NCBI GenBank assembly: GCA_964409235.1
Contig: CAYPCN010000017.1
Location: 1 to 33,174 of the forward strand
Direction: 5' to 3'
Length of the DNA stretch: 33,174 nt
DNA from: CAINFV01 sp964409235
GTDB lineage: Bacteria; Chlamydiota; Chlamydiia; Chlamydiales; FEN-1388
Both the position numbers and the translations under genes were made by a program. Positions 17,665 through 23,964 of this stretch are shown piece after piece. The notes under the pieces were generated by a model. It was not told the DNA's origin and did no database searches. It saw only the letters and a program-made list of their open reading frames with translations. Within the stretch, counting starts at the first letter, position 1. Each line of letters opens with the position of its first letter.

Positions 17665-17694
17665 TTGAGTCTGGAGACGACGGGATGGTACAGT
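17665..17694 (+). promoter_or_regulatory. Sigma-70-type promoter of tRNA-Leu
   Basis: TTGAGT (17665-17670) and TACAGT (17689-17694) are separated by 18 bp. The predicted start lies within a few bases of the tRNA 5' end at 17704. Confidence 0.6.
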
Positions 17695-17703
17695 ACCAGC
17701 CAT

Positions 17704-17840
<137 letters not shown>

Positions 17841-17864
17841 TACTGGTCCACTACTGGTCCAGTG
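17841..17864. promoter_or_regulatory. Candidate integrase arm-type site (left)
   Basis: TACTGG at 17841 and CCAGT at 17859 form an imperfect dyad directly after the 107-bp repeat. A near-copy (TACTGG...CCAGTA) lies at 30151-30174, on the other side of the element near its right end, and a degraded ACTGGTC lies at 30389. Placement at both termini suggests integrase or accessory-protein binding arms. Confidence 0.45.
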
Positions 17865-17882
17865 CGGCAAAATCAGGAGATT

Positions 17883-18962
17883 ATGTGTATGGCATCTATC
17901 CAAAAAAGAGTTCATCTGTCTGGAAGAACGACCTACCGTGTCCGCATCCGGTTGTCAGGATCCCCTCTCGTTTCCGAGAGCTTTCCTTCACGTCGAGAAG
18001 CAAAAGAGTGGGCTTCCAAAATGGAGGCTGACGTTCGACAAGGCCGATATTTTGGCAAAACCGAAAGCAAAGAGCATACCTTTGCAGAGCTAGTCGATAG
18101 ATATTTGGAACTCGCGGTTCATAGCAAGGCCAAGTCTTTTGCGAAATATAAGATGCAGCTTCTGTGGTGGAAGAAACATCTGGAAGACTATTACCTTTGC
18201 CACATCTCACCTGCCATCATTTCCCAGTGCAAAGAACAACTGCTGAAGGAGAAGACTCCTCAGGGAACCTTTCGGTCTCAATCCACAGCAAATCGGTATC
18301 TGGCGGCCTTAAGCGGTGCATTCAGTATTGCTGTGCGAGAATGGAACTGGCTCAAGGAAAATCCTGTATCGAAGAATTCCCGATACAAGGAGGGGAAGCC
18401 TCGAGAGAGATTCTTAAGCAGGGAGGAGATCGAAAGGCTTTTGTCGTCGTGTAAAAAGAGTAAAAGCCCTCACCTGTATCCCGTGACCTTATTTGCCGTG
18501 TGCAGCGGTGCAAGAAAGGGAGAGATCTTAGGACTTACCTGGAACGATGTTGATTTTTCTCGGAACATTGCAACCTTCCGAGACACGAAAAATGGAGAGA
18601 GCCGCACGATACCCCTAAGTCCAATTTTGGCAAGTTGTCTCTTGGAAGAGAAAAAGAAAAGGGTTATTCTTAGTCCATACGTATTCCCAAGCGGAAATGG
18701 AAAAAAGTCCGCTGATATTAGAGCTGCTTGGGAGGCGGTCATTAAGAAAACTGGACTTGAGATTTGCTTCCACACCTTACGGCATACAGCCGCTTCTCAT
18801 CTGACTATGGAAGGGGCTTCTGCGATCGAAGTAGGGGCAGTGTTGGGACATAAAACGTTGGCAATGATCAAGCGATACAGTCACTTGTCTGTTTCTTCAA
18901 CAGCAAGGGTTGCGTGTCGTATGAATGAAGAGGTTTTAGGAATAGCAAAGTATGGTACGTAA
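17883..18962 (+). CDS. Tyrosine-type site-specific integrase
   Basis: A 359-aa tyrosine recombinase. The N-terminus (about 1-60) is an arm-binding domain, about 65-165 is the SAM-like core-binding domain, and about 175-345 is the catalytic domain. The catalytic set is complete: Arg211 in CSGARKGEIL, His297 and Arg300 in FHTLRHTAASH, His323 in LGHKT and Tyr332 in RYSHL. It should catalyse integration and excision at the tRNA-Leu site. I start at ATG 17883 with AGGAGA immediately upstream; ATG 17889 is an alternative. The open frame runs back through the tRNA, but that part is not coding. The end overlaps the next gene by 11 nt. Confidence 0.93.
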   Translation: MCMASIQKRVHLSGRTTYRVRIRLSGSPLVSESFPSRREAKEWASKMEADVRQGRYFGKTESKEHTFAELVDRYLELAVHSKAKSFAKYKMQLLWWKKHLEDYYLCHISPAIISQCKEQLLKEKTPQGTFRSQSTANRYLAALSGAFSIAVREWNWLKENPVSKNSRYKEGKPRERFLSREEIERLLSSCKKSKSPHLYPVTLFAVCSGARKGEILGLTWNDVDFSRNIATFRDTKNGESRTIPLSPILASCLLEEKKKRVILSPYVFPSGNGKKSADIRAAWEAVIKKTGLEICFHTLRHTAASHLTMEGASAIEVGAVLGHKTLAMIKRYSHLSVSSTARVACRMNEEVLGIAKYGT

Positions 18963-19830
18963 AGGTATCCAAGAGCATTCAGAGGAACGAGAGGCTTATG
19001 AGCAGCTGCTCAAGTCTTGCCTTTCCATTGATCTTCAGCAAGACGAAAACAAGCTTTCTACGCTTACGTCTGAGTTTGCAAAGTCCTCGCAAGATCTCCA
19101 GACACAAGTGACAGCTTTTAAGGAGAGCATAGCCGGATCTCCTCTTTCTGCTATGGTTCTCCTATGGGGCGAAGGTGTCAGTGACGACAAAATATTTGGG
19201 AAAAACTATTTAAGGATAATGCGAGATCTTGTGGAAACAGGGCTGCTGCCCCTCACCTTGAATAAGAAGAAAACAATCACGCTTCAAGATCTCTCATCAC
19301 AGGATCCCTCTCGTATCATCGACGAAATTCGATGTCACCAAGACTGGTCTATTAGTATGAGAGAAGAGGCTGTACTTGTGTATTGCGCTTTTTCTAAGTG
19401 GCTCTCAAAAGAGACTTGTGGATATGTTCTTGAAGCGAAGGACTTGGATCGTATCGCCGCGCAGAAGAGAGAGATCTCTTTTGAGACCTATTTAAAGGTT
19501 TTAAGTCATCTGGGCCTGCGGGAACAGATCTTGGCAAAACTGTTTTATCTGGGCGGTCAGAGAGCCCTTGAAGAAGTTCTTTCTGTGACGATCGAGGATG
19601 TGGATTTTTCTCGATCCCTCATTCACTTTTCGGAAGATGTTTCATACCCTCCCCATCTGTTTGAGGATATCAAGAGGTTTATCCAAGGACGCAAAAAGGG
19701 GTATGTTTTTGCAGGAAAGGAAGAAGAGAGGGTTTCCACCACTACTCCCTTCCGGGCTCTGAAGAGAGTTGCTGCAAAACTGGGCTTGGATCCTGAGTTT
19801 ACCTTCAAAGAATTCACGAAAAATATGTAA
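18952..19830 (+). CDS. Tyrosine-recombinase relative resembling chlamydial plasmid pGP7/pGP8, C-terminally truncated
   Basis: A 292-aa protein. From memory its layout follows the chlamydial plasmid proteins pGP7/pGP8: a helical N-terminal half, then LFYLGGQRALEEVLSVTIEDVDFS (compare LQGGKRSSEVLSLEI in pGP8), then a YP...IQGRKKGYVFAGKEEE strand-helix block near residues 232-258. Arg204 corresponds to the first catalytic arginine. The protein ends soon after FKEFTKNM, exactly where the HxLR box, the second His and the nucleophilic Tyr should follow, so it should not be catalytic alone. It might act as a DNA-binding accessory factor. It overlaps integrase by 11 nt. A decayed copy of its C-terminal third lies at 30428-30639. 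Confidence 0.7.
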   Translation: MVRKGIQEHSEEREAYEQLLKSCLSIDLQQDENKLSTLTSEFAKSSQDLQTQVTAFKESIAGSPLSAMVLLWGEGVSDDKIFGKNYLRIMRDLVETGLLPLTLNKKKTITLQDLSSQDPSRIIDEIRCHQDWSISMREEAVLVYCAFSKWLSKETCGYVLEAKDLDRIAAQKREISFETYLKVLSHLGLREQILAKLFYLGGQRALEEVLSVTIEDVDFSRSLIHFSEDVSYPPHLFEDIKRFIQGRKKGYVFAGKEEERVSTTTPFRALKRVAAKLGLDPEFTFKEFTKNM

Positions 19831-19981
19831 TTTCCAAAGCATCCCTGTCTCAAACTCAGAGCAGACTCAAATGATTATTGCTCGAAAATTTCTCAAGACC
19901 TAATGTCAACATGATTTTTCTTCATTTCCATGTTTTAGGGGAAAAGTCATTCGCTGCAAAAGTTGTCAGGGAGCAAAATTC

Positions 19982-20326
19982 ATGAACATATCAAAGTACT
20001 TAAGCGCTGTTGTGTTGGCTGGATGTGCGTTTGGAAATCTGCATGCCGTTGATTCGTGTAAACAGACAGCGCAATCTTGTCCAAAGAAGATGTATGTTGA
20101 GAGGAAATTCGTCAAGGCAACCCCAGAAGGCATTATTGTCACTCGGGGCAAACATGCATTTTTGGTTAAGGCTATTCGAGCTGATCAAAAGGGGTTGTTT
20201 TTTCTGAAAAAGGATCGCCTGACTTCAGTTGTTAAAGGCAAAAAAAAGTGGCAATGTGATCGATGTGGCATGGTTTTTAATAGTGAGCAGGCGTTGCTGT
20301 GGCACATTCTTGAAGAGCATAGTTAG
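19982..20326 (+). CDS. Small exported protein with a C-terminal C2H2 zinc-finger-like motif
   Basis: A 114-aa protein. Residues 1-22 form a signal peptide ending AFGNLHA. The middle part (KATPEGIIVTRGKHAFLVKAIRADQKGLFFLKKDRL) resembles the same region of the exported protein at 32498-32791. The last 25 residues read WQCDRCGMVFNSEQALLWHILEEH, a C-x2-C-x12-H-x4-H arrangement with the hydrophobic spacing of classical C2H2 fingers. The paralogue lacks this finger. AGGGAG lies 9 nt before the ATG. A eukaryote-like finger on an exported bacterial protein suggests a host-facing role, which is inference only. Confidence 0.72.
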   Translation: MNISKYLSAVVLAGCAFGNLHAVDSCKQTAQSCPKKMYVERKFVKATPEGIIVTRGKHAFLVKAIRADQKGLFFLKKDRLTSVVKGKKKWQCDRCGMVFNSEQALLWHILEEHS

Positions 20327-20336
20327 ATAGCTTGAT

Positions 20337-20498
20337 TATACCCAAATAAGTTGAAGAATCGGTTTTTTCCTTGCTCGGAGCTCCCATCTTCAATGCCGCA
20401 AAACTACCCCTATGAATAATTGTGGGCCTGTTTTGCAGCATTGAACTTGTGGCCTTTGGCGTTGGAAAATTCCCGATTCTTCAACTTATTTGGGTATA
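20337..20498. mobile_element. MITE-like element with 26-bp perfect terminal inverted repeats
   Basis: Bases 20337-20362 and 20473-20498 are perfect inverted repeats of 26 bp beginning TATACCCAAATAAG. The 162-bp unit has no ORF. A second internal inverted pair (TCAATGCCGCAAAAC at 20390-20404 and its near-complement around 20431-20445) lets the whole unit fold into a long hairpin. GAT flanks both ends (334-336 and 499-501 of 20 kb), a possible 3-bp target duplication. It sits between the two genes of the secreted module. A hairpin acting as a transcript processing signal is an alternative reading. Confidence 0.75.
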
Positions 20499-20555
20499 GA
20501 TTTTTGCAAAAGATTTTGTAGGTGACAGCAGCCACGGAATGAAAACAACGGATGT

Positions 20556-21506
20556 ATGAGTATGGGCGCGTTTTTTCAAAGAACCTGTTTCATCTGTGGC
20601 TTGTTTATCTTCACAGCCTTTCTATCTGCAATGTTCGCTAAGGAAGTAGAGCCCTGCCAAAATGAGGGAGTGGTGAAGGCTTCATCATGTCAGAAGATTG
20701 CCGAGAAGTCTCGCAAAAGAGAGATCGAAGATTTTTTTTCAGATCTATTTTCCAGAGAACTTGGATATACATTAATAGGGGTAAAGCCGATTTCTACAGA
20801 TGAAGTTTATGGTGAATATTTTCAGGAAATAAGCGAAAGTTGTTTTGAACAATTGAAAAAAATGTTCGTAGGATCTCCTAATTTTGTATTGAAAATATTT
20901 CCCAGGGGTCGAATTCATTCTGTGGAATTAATAAACAGAAGGGTGTTAAGAGAAGTTGTTCGAAATAATCCCATTGTTCGGGCGTTCATAAAGAAGGAAT
21001 TTAAAAGCGAAGAGGATTTTTATTCGGAAATAGAAGATCCAAATCGAAGTATTCATAAGATTCTTAAAAAGGACGCAAGGATAATTGGATATCTTTTGGG
21101 GTATGGCGAAACAAATATTGAGTACTACATCCGAAGAATAGATGTTGGGACATACCTTCAAAAATACCCCTTAGTTCGTTTTCATCCCTTGCCTGGAGGA
21201 AAGTATTCTGATTGCCCGGTTGTCTTTCTCAATATGCACCTTCAATATGAGCGCCTTAAACCGAGTAAGGGTTTTGACTCTCTAGAAGCCGAGTGGCAAT
21301 GGATAAAACAAGTGGCATGGGATATTACGGAAGAAAGCAAGCCAGTCCCTCCATATTTTGTGTCACTACCGTTTTATATCTGTCGCCATGGGGGTGACTC
21401 TGAATTAACGCGTGAGAGATATAAAACGGCCAGTTGCGAGCTCGCTGAGCTATTTTACAATAGGTCATTTCGAGAGGCTGTTGCAGAAACGGCCTTGAGA
21501 CGGTAG
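20556..21506 (+). CDS. Exported protein of a GYTLxGxKP family, paralogue of 31409-32389
   Basis: A 316-aa protein with an N-terminal signal sequence (about residues 1-28, hydrophobic core CGLFIFTAFLSAMFA). Landmarks shared with the protein at 31409-32389: LGYTLIGVKPIS near residue 69, LLGYGETN near 185, PSKGFDSLEAEWQWIKQVAWDITEES near 235, and a C-terminal basic helix preceding SFREAVAETAL. I do not recognise a characterised domain. Similar proteins with the GYTLFG-KP motif occur, as far as I recall, in environmental chlamydiae as expanded hypothetical families. It follows the small exported gene, with the MITE in the gap. Confidence 0.75.
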   Translation: MSMGAFFQRTCFICGLFIFTAFLSAMFAKEVEPCQNEGVVKASSCQKIAEKSRKREIEDFFSDLFSRELGYTLIGVKPISTDEVYGEYFQEISESCFEQLKKMFVGSPNFVLKIFPRGRIHSVELINRRVLREVVRNNPIVRAFIKKEFKSEEDFYSEIEDPNRSIHKILKKDARIIGYLLGYGETNIEYYIRRIDVGTYLQKYPLVRFHPLPGGKYSDCPVVFLNMHLQYERLKPSKGFDSLEAEWQWIKQVAWDITEESKPVPPYFVSLPFYICRHGGDSELTRERYKTASCELAELFYNRSFREAVAETALRR

Positions 21507-21597
21507 AGGTTCTCTTTTTCATTTTATCAATATCAAATCCCTACCATGAAACTAGCGCATATGGGTTAGATAAACCATTGGCATGTCCCTTTTGAGC

Positions 21598-21665
21598 GCA
21601 TTGCTACAATGCACCTTTGTGCAATACTGAATTGCGTTAAATCGCCGCGCAATGTTACATTGCGC
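21598..21665. promoter_or_regulatory. Cluster of three dyad operators upstream of the regulator/replication operon
   Basis: Three inverted repeats occur in 68 bp: GCATTG-N3-CAATGC (21598-21612), GCAAT-N5-ATTGC (21621-21635) and GCGCAATGT-T-ACATTGCGC (21647-21665, containing GCAAT-N5-ATTGC). The last two share one half-site rule and are 28 bp apart, about three helical turns. A TACAAT -10-like hexamer lies inside the first dyad. The cluster ends 25 bp before the excisionase-like gene, so autoregulation or replication-protein binding is likely. Confidence 0.6.
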
Positions 21666-21690
21666 AGCGTCTCAATTGTCAGGAGGTGTT

Positions 21691-21903
21691 ATGCAGATGC
21701 TGGAAACTATTATCCCGCTTCGGGAGTGCTGTCGGAACCATAAGTGGCCAAGACTTCCACAGTGGCATCATTGGATTTACGTCGAGGCCTCTATTGCGAA
21801 AGCGTGTGTAAAGAAGATTGGTGGCAGATATTTAATCGACCTATCTGCTTTCCAAAAGTATGTCGAAAGCGCCTCCTTAACGGAGAGAGGAGGTCGACTA
21901 TGA
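21691..21903 (+). CDS. Excisionase/AlpA-like small DNA-binding protein
   Basis: A 70-aa protein. The pattern IPLRECC...LPQWHHWIY, then KACVKKIGGRYLIDLSAFQKYVES follows the phage excisionase/MerR-like winged-helix fold, in which a helix-turn-helix is followed by a strand with a conserved RxG-(R/K)-xLID wing and a final helix. AGGAGG stands 4 nt before ATG 21691. The stop overlaps the next ATG at 21900. Such proteins bend att DNA for excision or regulate the integrase and replication genes. The dyads upstream are its most likely targets. Confidence 0.72.
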   Translation: MQMLETIIPLRECCRNHKWPRLPQWHHWIYVEASIAKACVKKIGGRYLIDLSAFQKYVESASLTERGGRL

Positions 21904-22466
21904 GTTTGGTGCAAGACCTTGCTTATTCCAAACAATCAGGGGTGGCTATCTTGGGGTATGGCATTTCAAGCGCAGACGGAATACGTTCTGTCAGTGCCAT
22001 TTTGAAAAAAGAGGATTTCCATTCTCAGGAGAATCAAGAGCTGTTTCGCGTCCTTCAGGAGATGTATGAGAAGGGGATGCCGCTGGATATTTACTTAGAT
22101 ATTTATCTGCTTTGTGAAGAAGTAAAAAGGCAGAAACGCGCAAGTGGTCTAGGAGAAAAATCCATTCTAAATCAAGCTCAGAAGTCGTTTTCTGATCAGA
22201 ACCCTGCTCATTGGGCCCTGGAAGAAATTCGGCCGTTTTCTCCTTTAGGGAAGATGCTGGACCATGATTTTCCTTTTCCATCAAATGTAGTCTCATGCAA
22301 GGCCATTTCTAGCGGAAGCTCTCGTACCTCTTGCTACAGCCTTCGCTACTACATTTTTTTCAATGACACCTTCCTTGTGGGCAATTGTGAGGAACGAATT
22401 GGTCAAAAAGTACTCATGGATCTCAAGGCTTTTGATGCAGCCGTCCACGAGCTTACAATAGGGTAG
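21900..22466 (+). CDS. DnaB-N-like domain joined to an excisionase-like domain
   Basis: A 188-aa protein. Residues about 14-75 (GVAILGYGISS...ILKKEDFHSQENQELFRVLQEMYEKGMPLDIYL) match the pattern of the DnaB helicase N-terminal domain (VLG....L..EDFY...H..IF..L..LYE.G.PID). Residues about 142-188 (SLRYYIFFNDTFLVGNCEERIGQKVLMDLKAFDAAVHE) align with the winged-helix region of the 70-aa protein just upstream. There is no RecA/ATPase domain. AGGAGG precedes ATG 21900, which overlaps the upstream stop. Ahead of the SF3-type helicase, it could be a DNA-bound recruiter of helicase or primase. Inference from domain patterns only. Confidence 0.6.
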   Translation: MSLVQDLAYSKQSGVAILGYGISSADGIRSVSAILKKEDFHSQENQELFRVLQEMYEKGMPLDIYLDIYLLCEEVKRQKRASGLGEKSILNQAQKSFSDQNPAHWALEEIRPFSPLGKMLDHDFPFPSNVVSCKAISSGSSRTSCYSLRYYIFFNDTFLVGNCEERIGQKVLMDLKAFDAAVHELTIG

Positions 22467-22470
22467 GTAT

Positions 22471-23835
22471 ATGGCAGTGCAAACTGAAGAAAGGGAAAGA
22501 GAGATTCCTTTTTCTGAGTACAGGGCCTTGTCAGAGTCTCAAGCAGAGAAGTTGAGAGAGCTTTCTTTGACTCCAGAAGAAAAAGTCCTTCGGGAATTCA
22601 ATAAGAGATACGCGATCGTCCGGACCTCGACTACCCATATTTTGTTTCAAAGGTCTGATACCGCCTTTGAGCTCGACACCAGAGCCTCTTTTAAGAATTT
22701 CCATGAGAATGACTTCTTTATCAATTCTGATGGGAAGTCCAAAAATAAAGCTATTTTTTGGCTCAAGAATCCTTTGAGAAGGACATTTGAGAATATTGTC
22801 TTCGATCCTGCACGTCCGGGAGATCACGACCACAACTTTAACATTTTTAAGGGGTTTGCCGTTGTTCCTCAAAAGGGAGACTGCAGTCTCTATTGGAAAC
22901 ATGTCAAAGAAGTGATCTGTAGCAACAATGAGCCGAGCTATCGATATGTTCGAAAATGGCTTGCCTGCGTCATTCAAAAGCCAACTCTTCTGGCGACAGC
23001 TCTCGTAGTTCGAGGCCTTCAAGGAACGGGTAAAAACAAGTTTGTGGAATGTTTTGGCAGGCTTTTTGGCCCTTATTTCCTCACGGTCACGAGCCTCGAG
23101 CATCTCACGGGCAAGTTCAATAGTCACCTGAAGTATGCTTATCTGGTCCATGCTAACGAAGCTCTTTGGGGAGGCTCTAGGAAGGAGATAGGAGCCTTAA
23201 AGGCTTTTATCACCGACCCTTCAATCATCATCGAGGGAAAGGGGAAGGACGCGATACCCATCGATAATTGCCGCCACTTGATTGTATCCAGTAACGAAGA
23301 GTTGGCGGTTCCGATGGATCTTGACGATCGACGCTTCTTTGTTCTCAATATCTCTTCTCATCGCAAAGAAGACGTCTCATATTTCCATACTCTCTCGGAG
23401 CAGATGGATCAGAAGGGCCTTTCAGCCCTTCTTTTTGATCTTCTCTGTGAGGATCTAAGTTCTTTTGACCCAAGAATGATGCCTCCGAACGATTGTGGCT
23501 TTGACATAAAGATGAAGACTGCTGGAAGTGCGGAAAAGTTTCTTTTTGCCGCTCTGCAAGAGGGGAGATGCAATATAGCACAAGCAGGCGAGTGGGGGCC
23601 TGTTTCATGTGAGGAATTCTACAACAACTACAAAGCTTGGTGCCTACAGGAAGGTCTGAGACATGAGGTGAGCTCAGAATTTGGTAAACGGCTCAGGAAA
23701 CTCCTCTCAGTAGAAAAAAGCCGCCGCTCTGTGGAGGGCAATCGCGAATGGTGGTACATGCTCCCTTCTTTGGAAGAGTGTCGAAATAGGTTTCAGAGCT
23801 TTACCAAGCAAACTGCCCGAATATGGGAAGAATAG
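22471..23835 (+). CDS. SF3/D5-type replicative helicase of phage-plasmid type (DUF5906-like)
   Basis: A 454-aa P-loop ATPase. Walker A is RGLQGTGKN (residues 181-189, N in place of S/T), Walker B-like AYLVHANEAL is at 223-232, the SF3 motif C block HLIVSSNEELAVP is at 269-281 and an arginine-finger-like DDRRFF is at 285-290. The N-terminal 150 residues lack a primase domain, which is instead encoded separately downstream. A C-terminal wHTH-like part (about 375-450) would recognise origin DNA. It starts 4 nt after the upstream stop, so it belongs to the same operon. Expected to unwind the element's origin for autonomous or satellite-like replication. Confidence 0.82.
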   Translation: MAVQTEEREREIPFSEYRALSESQAEKLRELSLTPEEKVLREFNKRYAIVRTSTTHILFQRSDTAFELDTRASFKNFHENDFFINSDGKSKNKAIFWLKNPLRRTFENIVFDPARPGDHDHNFNIFKGFAVVPQKGDCSLYWKHVKEVICSNNEPSYRYVRKWLACVIQKPTLLATALVVRGLQGTGKNKFVECFGRLFGPYFLTVTSLEHLTGKFNSHLKYAYLVHANEALWGGSRKEIGALKAFITDPSIIIEGKGKDAIPIDNCRHLIVSSNEELAVPMDLDDRRFFVLNISSHRKEDVSYFHTLSEQMDQKGLSALLFDLLCEDLSSFDPRMMPPNDCGFDIKMKTAGSAEKFLFAALQEGRCNIAQAGEWGPVSCEEFYNNYKAWCLQEGLRHEVSSEFGKRLRKLLSVEKSRRSVEGNREWWYMLPSLEECRNRFQSFTKQTARIWEE

Positions 23836-23842
23836 AATGCCA

Positions 23843-23931
23843 GTCCAAGCTGTCCAAGGAGTCCAAGAAGAAAAAGTGGTCGAAAGCGCTCTTTTTCTTT
23901 TCACCGATTCTAGTGCATGGACAGCTTGGAC
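23843..23931. repeat. Nested inverted repeats between helicase and primase (candidate origin)
   Basis: GTCCAAGCTGTCCA (23843-23856) has an exact complement TGGACAGCTTGGAC (23918-23931). Inside, AAGAAAAAG (23868-23876) pairs with CTTTTTCTT (23891-23899) around a loop containing AGCGCT. Additional GTCCA/TGGAC units flank both arms. A double-level palindrome with short repeated units next to a replicative helicase fits a replication origin or a strong transcript-processing hairpin. Not proven. Confidence 0.5.
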
Positions 23932-23964
23932 AGCGTGGACCATTAGAAGTAGGTAGGTGAGTCT

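Noticed and set aside
19831..19981. Frameshifted continuation of the pGP7/8-like protein
   Set aside because: Neither other frame after the stop yields the HxLR or Tyr motifs, so a truncation is more likely than a frameshift.
20337..20498. Simple intrinsic terminator for the small exported gene
   Set aside because: Ends are perfectly inverted for 26 bp and lack a T-run at the 3' side; the size and flanking GAT fit a mobile element better.
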